A DNA stretch of 64,000 nucleotides from Paraburkholderia hospita (GCF_002902965.1 NZ_CP026107.1:1984001-2048000); one strand, 5' to 3'; counted from the first letter of the stretch, positions 18,764 through 27,398 are shown. A program made the numbers and translations. Notes: generated from the sequence alone by a model not told the origin.

Positions 18764-18785
18764 ATTATTCATACCGATAAATAAT
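18764..18785. promoter_or_regulatory. Inverted repeat in the LysR/SDR divergent promoter
   Basis: ATTATT-N10-AATAAT lies about 40 bp from the LysR start and 84 bp from the SDR start, in AT-rich DNA. The spacing fits a LysR recognition site. Confidence 0.5.
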
Positions 18786-18868
18786 GATTTAGCGCGCGGC
18801 CTATTTATTGACTCAGAGGAAACACTTATCGTTGCCACATCGATTCATTCATTTCATTTGAGGACATC

Positions 18869-19624
18869 ATGAGCAAACGACTGGAAGGCAAAATCGCACT
18901 GGTGACGGGCGGCACGAGCGGAATCGGTTTGGCCGCTGCACAGGATCTCGCACGCGAAGGCGCGAAGGTTTATGTCACGGGCCGCCGTCAGGGTGAACTG
19001 GATGCAGCGGTGAGCGCAATCGGTCACGCAGCAACGGGCGTTCAGGGCGACGTCACGCGCAGCGCCGATCTGGACGCGCTGATGAAACTGATCCGCGAGC
19101 GCGAAGGACGTCTCGACATTCTTTTCGCCAACGCAGGCGGCGGCTCGCTGGCGCCGCTCGGTGATATTTCCGAGCAGCATTTCGACGACACCTTCAATCG
19201 CAATGTCCGCGCGGTGGTCTTTACCGTTCAAAGCGCGCTGCCGCTCATGTCGCGCGGCGGGTCGATCATTCTCACCGGCTCGATCGCAGGGTCGACGGGG
19301 ACGCAGGCGTTCAGCATCTATAGCGCTTCGAAGGCGGCTGTGCGCAGCCTCGCGCGGAGTTGGGTGCTCGATTTGAAGGACCGCGGCATCCGCGTCAACG
19401 TCGTTAGCCCCGGTTCGACCCGGACTGTCGGCCTCGCGGAACTCGGAGGCGATACGAAAGAAGGTCAGGACGGGTTGCTGTCGTACCTGACGTCGCTGGT
19501 GCCGATCGGCCGCCTTGCCGATCCGATGGAAATCGCCAGGGTGGTGACGTTTCTGGCATCCGACGATTCGAGCTTTATCAACGGCGCGGAGATCACGGCG
19601 GATGGCGGGCAGGCGCAGGTGTAG
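18869..19624 (+). CDS. Short-chain dehydrogenase/reductase (SDR)
   Basis: The 251-residue enzyme shows the classical SDR pattern: cofactor motif TGGTSGIG near residue 14, NAG (ANAGGG), the catalytic Ser-Tyr-Lys set (GSIAGS, then YSASK) and a C-terminal [11 protein letters not shown]. It oxidises or reduces an alcohol/ketone with NAD(P)(H) in the cytoplasm. GAGGA precedes the ATG. It is divergent from a LysR regulator and followed by a strong hairpin. The substrate cannot be read. Confidence 0.92.
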   Translation: MSKRLEGKIALVTGGTSGIGLAAAQDLAREGAKVYVTGRRQGELDAAVSAIGHAATGVQGDVTRSADLDALMKLIREREGRLDILFANAGGGSLAPLGDISEQHFDDTFNRNVRAVVFTVQSALPLMSRGGSIILTGSIAGSTGTQAFSIYSASKAAVRSLARSWVLDLKDRGIRVNVVSPGSTRTVGLAELGGDTKEGQDGLLSYLTSLVPIGRLADPMEIARVVTFLASDDSSFINGAEITADGGQAQV

Positions 19625-19641
19625 TCTGTAGTCGAAGCAGC

Positions 19642-19668
19642 GCGGCGAACCCTTTACGGGTTCGCCGC
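19642..19668. terminator. Bidirectional hairpin terminator
   Basis: A perfect 11-bp stem (GCGGCGAACCC / GGGTTCGCCGC) with loop TTTAC lies between the converging SDR and MFS genes. No long T-tract follows, but position and stability support a terminator. Confidence 0.65.
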
Positions 19669-19684
19669 ATCCATGTCGGCCCTG

Positions 19685-20971
19685 CTAATGACCGCCAGCG
19701 TCGATTTCGCTCAACTGCATGCCCTTCGTTTCGCGCACCGACCGCAGAATCACGATCGCCGCCAGTGCCGCGCCGATGGTGAAGACCGCGATACCCAGCG
19801 CGATCGTCATACTGGCGGCCTTGACGGTCGTCAGCACGATGTACGGCGCAATACCGCCACCTACGACGCCGATGTTATAGAGGAAGCCCACTCCCGACGC
19901 ACGCACTTCGCGAGGCAGATTCTCCGTCAGTATCGTTCCCCAGATGCCCGACGATCCGACGAGGAAAAAGCCGCTCAAAAACGCGAAGCATTCGGCAAGC
20001 AGGAACTGGTTGACGCTGTACACCAGCGCCACCACGCACACCGCCCCCGCGCCTAGCATCGCACTGATCCCCGCGCGCCGCCCGAGCCGTTCCGCGATGA
20101 AACCGGATGCGAAGAAGCCAAACACCTGTCCGACTGCCGACGTCATCGTCAGCCAGGTGATCGTCAAAGGCTCGAATGCAAGCGACTTCAGATAGGTAGG
20201 AAAGAGTCCCTGAAACGGCCATGAGCCGAAGCACAGCACGAGCATCAACAACGCGAGGTAGCCGACGCGGCGCGGATAGAGCCTGAACAGCACGACGGCC
20301 GGATTGTCGCGCAACGGCGTGCGGAGCTTTCGGCCACTCGCCCTGAACGCCTGCGATTCCGGCACGCACAGCAGAATGAACACGCCAAGCAGTATCGCCG
20401 GGATGACACCGACAAAGAACATGCCGCGCCATCCGAAGTGCGGATAGACGAGATCGTAGGCAATCGCCGCGCCGATGGCACCGAGCCCCCAGCCCGTATC
20501 GAGAATGCCGATACCGATCGCCCTGTGCTTTTCCGGCCACGATTCAGCGACCATCGTCGCACCGAGCGAGAAGCCCGGCGCCATGCCAAAGCCGAGCAGC
20601 AGACGGAAGACCGCGAGCGACACGAAGCTCCACGACAGTCCCGTCAGCACGGCGCCCGCCGTGAACCACGCCAGCGTGATCACCAGCGGAATCTTGCGGC
20701 CGATACGGTCGCTCAGGCTGCCGAACATCAAGCCGCCTATCCAGCGCACGCCATACGTCGCAAACAGCAACAGCGACGCCGTGCTGAGCGGCACGTTGAA
20801 ATGCTTCGCGATGTCGTTCAGCACGAACGTGATCGCGAGAAAGTCGACCGCGTCCATCACCCACACGCCCCACGCGGCAATCAGAACGCGCCATTGCGGC
20901 CACGAAATGTCCCTGTACCAGGGCAACGCTTTCGTCGTCGAAACATTCGCGGCTGCATCGGTGGCTTTCAT
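19685..20971 (-). CDS. MFS transporter, aromatic/organic-acid porter type
   Basis: This protein of about 428 residues has 12 predicted membrane helices and the MFS loop FGSLSDRIGRKIPLV after helix 2. The start at 20971 is set by AGGAGGAGG a few bases upstream; the frame opens at 21046. It is the last gene of the minus-strand island led by the CoA-transferase and probably imports the compound degraded there. The family includes sialate, benzoate and hydroxybenzoate carriers. It ends at the hairpin terminator shared with the SDR gene. Confidence 0.92.
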   Translation of the reverse strand: MKATDAAANVSTTKALPWYRDISWPQWRVLIAAWGVWVMDAVDFLAITFVLNDIAKHFNVPLSTASLLLFATYGVRWIGGLMFGSLSDRIGRKIPLVITLAWFTAGAVLTGLSWSFVSLAVFRLLLGFGMAPGFSLGATMVAESWPEKHRAIGIGILDTGWGLGAIGAAIAYDLVYPHFGWRGMFFVGVIPAILLGVFILLCVPESQAFRASGRKLRTPLRDNPAVVLFRLYPRRVGYLALLMLVLCFGSWPFQGLFPTYLKSLAFEPLTITWLTMTSAVGQVFGFFASGFIAERLGRRAGISAMLGAGAVCVVALVYSVNQFLLAECFAFLSGFFLVGSSGIWGTILTENLPREVRASGVGFLYNIGVVGGGIAPYIVLTTVKAASMTIALGIAVFTIGAALAAIVILRSVRETKGMQLSEIDAGGH

Positions 20972-21081
20972 CACGCCTCCTCCTGACCGGTTGTCCATAC
21001 CGGGTCTCCTGTCTCTTGGATTGGATTGGATACCGGGCCGGGTCATTCACACGAGGCGAATGCCCGGCACGTGTCAGCGCC

Positions 21082-21942
21082 TCAAGCGAGCGCCGAATCT
21101 TCGAATGCGAGCACGGTCTGCTTCTGCGTGCCGAGCCCTTGCACACCGAGTTCCATCACGTCGCCTGGTTTCAGGAAACGCTCCGGCTTCATGCCGAGAC
21201 CAACGCCGGGCGGTGTGCCCGTCGTGATCACGTCGCCAGGTTGCAGCAACACATGACGGCTGACGTATGACACGATCGTCGCAAGGCGGAAGATCATGTC
21301 CGATGTCGACGAGTCCTGGATGCGCTTGCCGTTGAGTTCGAGCCACAAGCCGAGATTCTGCACGTCGTCGATTTCGTCGGGCGTCACGAGCCACGGACCG
21401 AGCGGGCCGAAAGTCGGGAACATCTTGCCTTTTACCCACTGCCCGCCATGCTCGAGTTGCATCTCGCGCTCGGACACGTCGTTGCAGACGCAATAGCCGG
21501 CCACGTAGTCGAGCGCAGTCTCTTCCGGCACATACAGCGCGCGCCGTCCGATCACCAGCGCGATCTCCACTTCCCAGTCGCACTTGGTCGAGCCGCGCGG
21601 CAGGATGACAGGATCGTTCGGGCCCGAGAGGCACGACGGCGCCTTGTTGAAGATGATCGGCTCGGCGGGAATCGGCGCGTTGGTCTCGATTGCGTGTTGC
21701 ACGTAGTTGAGGCCGATGGCGACGAAGTTGCCTGGCTGCGCGATGCATGAGCCGAGGCGCGGCTTGCCCTCGACGACAGGCAGGCGAGCCAGGTCTGCGC
21801 CGCGCAGCTTTTCAATTCCGCCGTCCGCGAAGAATGCGGGCGTGTAGTCGGCGCATAGCGACGACGCATCGCGGATCGCACCCTGTTCGTCGAGCAGCCC
21901 GGGTTTCTCGTGTCCTTCGGGTCCGTATCTGAGTAGCTTCAT
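21082..21942 (-). CDS. Fumarylacetoacetate hydrolase (FAH) family enzyme
   Basis: The 286-residue protein has the FAH catalytic core: IGLNYVQHA, then DWEVEIALVIG with the paired Glu metal ligands, GYCVCNDVSER and GDVITTGTPPGVG. Family members hydrolyse or decarboxylate acylpyruvates and 2,4-diketo acids with Mg2+ or Mn2+. It lies 14 nt after the small alpha/beta-barrel gene. With the CoA-transferase, AroE-like dehydrogenase and MaoC hydratase it suggests breakdown of a cyclic or branched keto acid. Confidence 0.92.
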   Translation of the reverse strand: MKLLRYGPEGHEKPGLLDEQGAIRDASSLCADYTPAFFADGGIEKLRGADLARLPVVEGKPRLGSCIAQPGNFVAIGLNYVQHAIETNAPIPAEPIIFNKAPSCLSGPNDPVILPRGSTKCDWEVEIALVIGRRALYVPEETALDYVAGYCVCNDVSEREMQLEHGGQWVKGKMFPTFGPLGPWLVTPDEIDDVQNLGLWLELNGKRIQDSSTSDMIFRLATIVSYVSRHVLLQPGDVITTGTPPGVGLGMKPERFLKPGDVMELGVQGLGTQKQTVLAFEDSALA

Positions 21943-21956
21943 CGTGCTTCCTGAAA

Positions 21957-22622
21957 TCAGTGGTTAAGTGTGGCGAGACGGCTGATCTCGAGTGTGAAAA
22001 CGCCCGCGCCTGCTGCCGCTTCATCGCGCTGCGCCGTATCGATACCGGCCAGCAGACGGGCGAGTTGCTGGCGTGCCGCTTCGAGCGTCGAGGTTTCGAC
22101 GAACAGCACGCGCGGCGGCACCACGTATGCGCGTTCTCGCGCTTCGCGCGTGTCGAGATGGCTGGCCGCGTCGTCGGCGACGAACAGATGCGCGGCCAGC
22201 ACGCCGATATCGGCGGTGATGGCAGGCGCTTCGCCTTCGAACAGGTGACGCGCGTCGAAGCCGGCAGGCAGCGGCAACGTCAGCGCATGCCCGCCCGTAC
22301 TCGCGCCCGTCGTCTTCTCGACGACGCAGATCGAACGCGCCGTATTGCGGAACGCGCGCACCGTGCTCTGGGTCAGCGGCGTCGGATTGTTCAGTCGCGC
22401 CAGATACGCGGGGCTCGTCAGCACGGCGACGTCGTCGGCTTCGTACAACGTGAGCCATTCCGTCACGCCGCTGCCGCGATAGCGGCGGCCGCGCAGGAAA
22501 CCCGGCAGCGCGAGACGCTCGGGTATGTGCTCCTTGTCGTGCCAACGGTAGAACGCGTCGCGCTCCGTCTCGATCACGTCGTTCCAGATCAGCACAGCGG
22601 CCTTGCCGAGCAGGGACATCAT
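21957..22622 (-). CDS. Dimeric alpha/beta-barrel (EthD/DUF4286-like) protein of unknown function
   Basis: The 221-residue protein starts with a ferredoxin-like alpha+beta motif (LIWNDVIETERDAFYRWHD, KEHIPERLALPGFLRGRRY) and appears to repeat a weaker version in its second half. Proteins with this fold act as small oxygenases, lactone isomerases or binding partners; none of those roles is proven here. ATG codons at 22622 and 22619 are both possible; AGGAG lies 4 and 7 nt upstream respectively, favouring 22619. Either start overlaps the stop of the AroE-like gene, so the two are coupled. Confidence 0.8.
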   Translation of the reverse strand: MMSLLGKAAVLIWNDVIETERDAFYRWHDKEHIPERLALPGFLRGRRYRGSGVTEWLTLYEADDVAVLTSPAYLARLNNPTPLTQSTVRAFRNTARSICVVEKTTGASTGGHALTLPLPAGFDARHLFEGEAPAITADIGVLAAHLFVADDAASHLDTREARERAYVVPPRVLFVETSTLEAARQQLARLLAGIDTAQRDEAAAGAGVFTLEISRLATLNH

Positions 22623-23416
22623 CGGGCTCCTTTGTCGAAGAATTCGAGGATCGCGTCGACCTGGCCGCCGTGCATGTCCTGTCCGGTGACCACATGCGCA
22701 CCTCGTTCCCGCGCGAGTCCTACCAGCACAGTCGGCGTTGCGGGCGGCTTCAGCACCACGTCGCCCACTAAACTTCCCGCGCCAATCGCGCCCGGATCGC
22801 CAGGCAAGCCATCATCGTCCTTCATGCCGACGATGGAAGCATTGATGACGATGTCGTACTTTCCGCCGTCATTGTCGACGCTCGCATCGCAACCGCGAAA
22901 ATGTCCGGCCAACGCATCGCGCAAGGTCCGCGCCCGATTGGCATCGGGATCGACGAGCGAAATCCCGTGGACGCCGTGCGCTGCCAGCTCTGCGGCAATC
23001 GCGGCGCCCGCGCCACCGCAGCCGAACAGCAGCACGCGCTTTCCACTGAGCGGCATGACTTTCTGCGCCGCGCTCACGAAGCCGACGCCGTCGAACATGT
23101 CGCCCGTCCAGCTTCCATCAGGCTCGCGACGCAACGCATTGATCGCGCCGACGATTTGCGCCCGCGTCGACAACCGGTCGGCGAACGCGAGCGCGGCGGC
23201 CTTGTGCGGCGACGTGATCAGCAAGCCGTCGAGATTGCCGAGCGACATCAGGCCGCGCATCGCTGTATCGAACGAATCCCGGCTGGCTTGCGCGGCGAAC
23301 ATCACGGCATGGATGTCGTGGCGCGCGAAGTGCGCGGTGTACACCGATGGCGAGCGCACCTGCGCGACAGGGTCGCCGATGATCGCGTACAGCCGGGTAG
23401 CGCCGTCGATGTTCAT
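22619..23416 (-). CDS. AroE-like shikimate/quinate dehydrogenase paralogue
   Basis: The 265-residue protein has the AroE fold: substrate-domain RSPSVYTAHF, catalytic Lys72 (TSPHK), Asp109 and a Rossmann motif GCGGAG (132-137). The usual AroE stretch GDNTDG is GDMFDG here, so the conserved Asn-Thr is replaced by Met-Phe while the catalytic Asp stays. That argues for a changed substrate rather than biosynthetic shikimate. The gene is locked by ATGA overlaps between the CoA-transferase and the alpha/beta-barrel gene, a catabolic setting unlike that of housekeeping aroE. Confidence 0.88.
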   Translation of the reverse strand: MNIDGATRLYAIIGDPVAQVRSPSVYTAHFARHDIHAVMFAAQASRDSFDTAMRGLMSLGNLDGLLITSPHKAAALAFADRLSTRAQIVGAINALRREPDGSWTGDMFDGVGFVSAAQKVMPLSGKRVLLFGCGGAGAAIAAELAAHGVHGISLVDPDANRARTLRDALAGHFRGCDASVDNDGGKYDIVINASIVGMKDDDGLPGDPGAIGAGSLVGDVVLKPPATPTVLVGLARERGAHVVTGQDMHGGQVDAILEFFDKGAR

Positions 23417-25023
23417 CGCTGTGTCTCCGCATGCCACTGCGCGATGCGCGCCGAACGGAAGCGGCGTTCGCGCGCCGCCACTTCGTCGTGAATGCCGAGC
23501 GGCGCGGGACGGAACAGACGCGCGTCCATCGTCCTGAGATCCGGCGACACCTGCGGGCGAAACTCCATCTGCGCGAAGATGTCGCGTTCGACATCGACGC
23601 CCGGCGCCACTTCGATCAATTCGAGCCCTTGCGCGCCGATCCGGAACACGGCGCGCTCGGTCACATACAGCGCGGTCTGGCCGCGCTCGCGCGCAAACGT
23701 CGCGTTGTAGCAGACCTGTTCGAGCTTGCGCACGAACTTCTTGTGACGGCCTTCTTCGCGTATGACCGTCTGCCCCGCTTCCCATCCGATGTCGAGACCT
23801 CCCGCCGTCAACGTGCCGCTGAAGATCACGCACTTCGCGTTCTGGCTGATGTTGATGAAGCCACCGACGCCGATGATCTTGTCGCCGAAGCGGCTGATAT
23901 TCACGTTGCCTTGCGCGTCGACTTCGGCGAACGAAAGGAACGCGAGATCGAGGCCGCCGCCGTCATAGAAGTCGAACTGCGACGGCTGTTCGATCATCGC
24001 GGCAAAATTCTGCGCGCCGCCCGAATCGCGGCCCGTAATCGGCGCGCCACCTATCAGACCTTGTTCGTTGGTCAGGATCACCTTGTCGAGCAAATCCTCT
24101 TCTGCGGCAACCGTCGACAGCCCCGTCGAAATACCCGCGCCGAGATTGCACACGGCGCCCGGATAGAGTTCGAGCGCAGCACGCCGCACGATGACCTTGC
24201 GCGGCCCAAACGGCAACGGCTTGATTTCCGATAGCGGTACGCGCAATTCGCCCGCATAGCTCGGGTCGTAATCCGTCGCATAGGTCTGCCGCTGGTCGGG
24301 CACGACGACGACGAAGTCGACGAGGATTCCGGGAATCTTCACCTGCTTCGGCGGCAGTGTGTTGCGCGTCGCCATCCGTTTGACCTGAACGATCACGATG
24401 CCGCCCGCTCGCCGCGTCGCTTGCGCCATCGCGAGCATTTCGCCGAGCACGGCCTCCTGCTCCATCGTGATGTTGCCGTCTTCATCGGCCGTCGTGCCGC
24501 GCAGGAATGCGACGTTGATCGGCACAGGCTTGAAGCGTAGCCATTCTTCGCCGTCGAGTTCGATCAGCTCGACGAACTCTGCGGGCGTGCGCGGACTTTG
24601 CCGCGCGCCTTGCTGACGCGGATCGACGAAGGTGTGAAGCCCTGTTTTCGTGATCAGGCCCGGCCGGCCGCCCGCCATGTCTCGCATCAGTTGCGACAGC
24701 ACGCCTTGCGGAAACGTGTAGGCCTCGATCTTGTCGGCGACAGCGAGCGTGACGAGGCCGGGTGAATCGACGAGTGCGCTCGTGATCGCGCGACGTAGCA
24801 GCCCTTCATGCGCGAGGTGGCTCGCGCCGAGCGCCGCGCGGTCGCCAACGCCGACCACGCTGATCGACGTCAGATTGCGCGGCTCGCCCGCGCTCATGAA
24901 GCGTGCCTCCACTGCGGCGAGCAAAGCCTCGGGCACCGAATGCCCGCCGCCCGAGCCGCTGATCAGAACAGCGTCTTCGTCGCGCACCAGCGACGCCGCT
25001 TCAGTCGTTGAAATGATGTGCAT
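23413..25023 (-). CDS. Acyl-CoA:carboxylate CoA-transferase (YdiF/propionate CoA-transferase type)
   Basis: With the ATG at 25023 (MHIISTTEAASLV) the protein has 536 residues, the usual length of the fused alpha-beta family I enzymes. The frame stays open to 25272, but that stretch contains operators and does not look coding. An early GSGGGHSVPEALL and the catalytic Glu320 in NEQGLIGGAP support the call. It moves CoA between acyl-CoA and a free acid, activating the substrate. It heads the minus-strand operon; its stop overlaps the AroE-like start by 4 bp. A LacI-type operator lies 75 bp upstream. Confidence 0.92.
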   Translation of the reverse strand: MHIISTTEAASLVRDEDAVLISGSGGGHSVPEALLAAVEARFMSAGEPRNLTSISVVGVGDRAALGASHLAHEGLLRRAITSALVDSPGLVTLAVADKIEAYTFPQGVLSQLMRDMAGGRPGLITKTGLHTFVDPRQQGARQSPRTPAEFVELIELDGEEWLRFKPVPINVAFLRGTTADEDGNITMEQEAVLGEMLAMAQATRRAGGIVIVQVKRMATRNTLPPKQVKIPGILVDFVVVVPDQRQTYATDYDPSYAGELRVPLSEIKPLPFGPRKVIVRRAALELYPGAVCNLGAGISTGLSTVAAEEDLLDKVILTNEQGLIGGAPITGRDSGGAQNFAAMIEQPSQFDFYDGGGLDLAFLSFAEVDAQGNVNISRFGDKIIGVGGFINISQNAKCVIFSGTLTAGGLDIGWEAGQTVIREEGRHKKFVRKLEQVCYNATFARERGQTALYVTERAVFRIGAQGLELIEVAPGVDVERDIFAQMEFRPQVSPDLRTMDARLFRPAPLGIHDEVAARERRFRSARIAQWHAETQR

Positions 25024-25097
25024 GTTGCGTGTCCCGCGTCGTTGAGTTGAACCGGCCGGCACGACGCGGACTGAAACCACGTCACCGGCCGATTCAA

Positions 25098-25111
25098 TGT
25101 AACCGGTTGCA
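25098..25111. promoter_or_regulatory. LacI-type operator, CoA-transferase side
   Basis: TGTAACCGGTTGCA matches the LacI/GalR operator pattern with a central CG and near-perfect dyad. It lies 75 bp upstream of the CoA-transferase. Partial copies (AACCGGCC at 25050-25057, CACCGGCC at 25083-25090) lie between it and the gene. The LacI-family gene at 25846 is the obvious source of the repressor. Confidence 0.8.
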
Positions 25112-25123
25112 AATGTGACGCAA

Positions 25124-25163
25124 AGTGGTTTTAACATTCTCCAGGGAAAACCACTAAAGTGGT
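25124..25163. promoter_or_regulatory. Three AGTGGT half-sites in alternating orientation
   Basis: AGTGGTTTT (25124-25132) and its complement AAAACCACT (25147-25155) form a perfect 9-bp inverted repeat. A third half-site AGTGGT follows at 25158-25163, making CCACT-AA-AGTGG with the second. The block sits between the two LacI operators and differs from them, suggesting a second regulator or a stem-loop. Confidence 0.5.
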
Positions 25164-25209
25164 CACAAACACCATGTATTTGGAGTACATTGAATGAAAC
25201 CGGCCAATT

Positions 25210-25223
25210 TGTAACCGGTTTCA
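25210..25223. promoter_or_regulatory. LacI-type operator, MaoC side
   Basis: TGTAACCGGTTTCA lies 68 bp upstream of the MaoC start, 112 bp centre-to-centre from the other operator. A degenerate neighbour TGAAACCGGCCA is at 25195-25206. The placement mirrors that of the first operator, one site per arm. Confidence 0.8.
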
Positions 25224-25290
25224 TATATGGTCGAAAACGTTGACGGAATGGCGTGAACGGCAAGACCGCCACTTTTCAGGAGCTTTGAGC

Positions 25291-25743
25291 ATGGCCATCA
25301 AAGGCGTGGAGATCGGACAGGAATTCAGGTTCGCCAAGACGGTTGGCGAAACCGACGTAACGCTGTTCGCGGGGCTGACGGGCGACTTCAGCGACACCCA
25401 CATCAACGAGCAGTACATGCAGGAGAAGTCGTCGATCGGCACGCGCATCGCGCATGGCGCGCTGCTGGTCGGCTACATGTCGACGGCTTCGACGATCAGC
25501 ATTGCGCATGTGATCCATCGCAACGATCTCGAGGAGTTCCCCGTGTCAGCGGGATACGACCGCATCCGTTTCATTCGTCCCGTGCTGCTGGGCGATACCG
25601 TCACGGTGATCTACCGGGTTGCCGAAATCGACGAAGAGAAGCGCCGCAGCACCGCGGACATGGAGGTCGTGAACCAGCGCGACGAAGTCGTCGCGGCGGG
25701 GCGTCACATCATGAAATGGGCAAAGAAGCTTTCATCGAAGTAA
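25291..25743 (+). CDS. MaoC-family (R)-specific enoyl-CoA hydratase-like protein
   Basis: The 150-residue single hot-dog protein contains the hydratase motif GLTGDFSDTHINEQY with catalytic Asp and His. It should add water to an enoyl-CoA or remove it from a hydroxyacyl-CoA. The ATG at 25291 is preceded by AGGAG; the frame opens at 25240. It is divergent from the CoA-transferase operon and followed by the LacI gene, so it likely handles the CoA ester made by that transferase. Confidence 0.9.
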   Translation: MAIKGVEIGQEFRFAKTVGETDVTLFAGLTGDFSDTHINEQYMQEKSSIGTRIAHGALLVGYMSTASTISIAHVIHRNDLEEFPVSAGYDRIRFIRPVLLGDTVTVIYRVAEIDEEKRRSTADMEVVNQRDEVVAAGRHIMKWAKKLSSK

Positions 25744-25799
25744 GCGCGACGTGCGCTGCGCGCGGCCGCGCCGATGCGTTTGCCCAATGAAGCCACCGT

Positions 25800-25805
25800 T
25801 ATAAT
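25800..25805 (+). promoter_or_regulatory. Possible -10 element for the LacI gene
   Basis: TATAAT lies 40 bp upstream of the LacI ATG at 25846, with TTTGCC about 15-16 bp further upstream as a poor -35. It argues against the in-frame start at 25774, which would precede the promoter. Confidence 0.4.
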
Positions 25806-25845
25806 TGCAGCGGAAAACTCTAAGGCAATCGCCAAGGCAAACGAT

Positions 25846-26925
25846 ATGGCAAAGGCTGCGCGCCCCACTCGACATGAACAGCCGGCCGCGCCATCCGTTT
25901 CGGTCCGGCCGGGTGCTGCAACGCTGCGTGAAGTCGCGGAACTGGCGTGCGTGTCGAAGGCCACTGTGTCGCGCTTCATCAATTCGCCGGAGGTCGTGTC
26001 GCCGAGCGTGCGCGAGCGGATACAGATCGCCATCGATCATCTCGGCTGGGTGCCGCATGCCGCCGCGCGCGCGCTCGCGACGCAGCGAACGGGCACGATC
26101 GGCGCCGTCGTGCCGACGCTCGCCAACGAGCATTTCGCCACGGCCATCCAGGTCCTGCAGGACGAACTGGAAGAAAAGGGCTATACGTTGCTGCTCGGCT
26201 GCTCGGAATACGACCTGCAGCGCGAGTACCGGCAGGTTCGCAAGATGCTGGAGCGCGGTGTCGATGCGATCGCCGTAGTCGGCGAAGGTCATCACCCGGA
26301 CCTCTACGCGCTGCTCGACCAGCGCAACGTGCCGTGCGTCAGCACCTTCACTTTCGCTGCGAAGCAACGTTCGATCTGCGTCGGCGTGGACAACTATCGC
26401 GCGTTTTACGATGCGACAAACTATCTGCTTGGCCTCGGCCATCGGCGGATCGCGATGATCGCGCAGAATGCCGATACCAATGACCGCGCCGCCGCGCGTC
26501 GCGAAGGCGTGCGCGTAGCGCTGGCCGAGCACGGCATCGCGATTCATCCCGCGCATATGGCGGAAGGTTTTTGGGGCGTTCAGGAAGGACGACGGCTGTT
26601 CAGCCAGATCATGGTCGCGCCGATCGAACCGCCGACAGCGATCGTATGCGGCAACGGATCATTCGCAACGGGCGCGATGCTGGAGGCAATGGCCGCCGGC
26701 TACGATGTGCCTGGCCATCTCAGCCTGATCGGCTTCGACGACTTTGAAGTGATGGCCGAATTGCCGATTCCGATCACGACCGTGCGCGTCCCGAGTGCGG
26801 AGATCGGCAGGCGCACCGCGGAACTGCTGATTGCACAGCTCAATGGTGAAAGCGATACGCAGAGCGTCGAATGCGAGGCAACCTTGATAGTGCGCGAGTC
26901 TTGCGCACAGCCGCGCTCTGATTGA
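25846..26925 (+). CDS. LacI/GalR-family repressor
   Basis: The protein has about 359 residues. After a non-conserved N-terminal tail of about 23 residues comes the LacI helix-turn-helix (LREVAELACVSKATVSRFIN, then PSVRERIQIAIDHLGWVPHA), then a periplasmic-binding-type ligand domain ending near GFDDFEVMAELPIPITTVR. It sits beside two LacI-type operators and lies between the MaoC and RidA genes. I infer that it represses both arms of the island and is released by a pathway intermediate. Its own TATAAT is at 25800. Confidence 0.93.
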   Translation: MAKAARPTRHEQPAAPSVSVRPGAATLREVAELACVSKATVSRFINSPEVVSPSVRERIQIAIDHLGWVPHAAARALATQRTGTIGAVVPTLANEHFATAIQVLQDELEEKGYTLLLGCSEYDLQREYRQVRKMLERGVDAIAVVGEGHHPDLYALLDQRNVPCVSTFTFAAKQRSICVGVDNYRAFYDATNYLLGLGHRRIAMIAQNADTNDRAAARREGVRVALAEHGIAIHPAHMAEGFWGVQEGRRLFSQIMVAPIEPPTAIVCGNGSFATGAMLEAMAAGYDVPGHLSLIGFDDFEVMAELPIPITTVRVPSAEIGRRTAELLIAQLNGESDTQSVECEATLIVRESCAQPRSD

Positions 26926-26972
26926 ACGGAACCTTGGCTGGATACCCGCTTCCGACAACACGAGGCTACCCC

Positions 26973-27383
26973 ATGGTCGATGCAGTGAACCCTCCCGGTG
27001 TCTGGTCACCGTTCGGTGCATTCTCGATGGCCGTCGTTCAGGGCGATGGTCAGATCGTGCATCTGAAAGGCCAGGTTTCGCTGGACGTCGATGGACGCGT
27101 GGTAGGTCCTGGCGATATGCGCGCGCAGGTGCGCAAGGTTCTCGAGAACATCCGTGATGTTCTCGGCGCGATGGGTGGATTCACGACCGACGTGATTTCG
27201 CTGGTCCACTACGCAACGGATATCGAAGCGTTCATGACGACCGGCAACATCCGCGCGGAGTTTTTCTCAGCGCCCTATCCCGTCACGACAACCGTCCAGA
27301 TCGAACGGCTTTACCATCCGGATCTGGTGATCGAAATCACTGCCGTTGCGGAAATACCGCGCACCAGATTCCATCGTCCGTAA
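26973..27383 (+). CDS. RidA/YjgF-family protein
   Basis: This 136-residue protein has a RidA-type trimeric fold, with QIVHLKGQVSLDVDGRVVG, the middle helix MRAQVRKVLENIRDVL and an end like TTTVQIERLYHPDLVIEI. RidA proteins hydrolyse reactive enamines/imines or act as deaminases, but the usual C-terminal Arg/Glu arrangement is altered, so it may be a Rid-like isomerase or hydrolase. It follows LacI closely and may belong to the same regulon. It converges with a LysR gene 15 nt on. Confidence 0.85.
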   Translation: MVDAVNPPGVWSPFGAFSMAVVQGDGQIVHLKGQVSLDVDGRVVGPGDMRAQVRKVLENIRDVLGAMGGFTTDVISLVHYATDIEAFMTTGNIRAEFFSAPYPVTTTVQIERLYHPDLVIEITAVAEIPRTRFHRP

Positions 27384-27398
27384 GCTTCTAGAACGTCG

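Noticed and set aside
25024..25272. N-terminal extension of the CoA-transferase frame
   Set aside because: The stretch contains both LacI operators and the AGTGGT repeats and does not match the family; the start at 25023 does.
25774..25845. Upstream in-frame start for the LacI gene
   Set aside because: It lies before a TATAAT at 25800, has no ribosome site, and is not part of the LacI domain.
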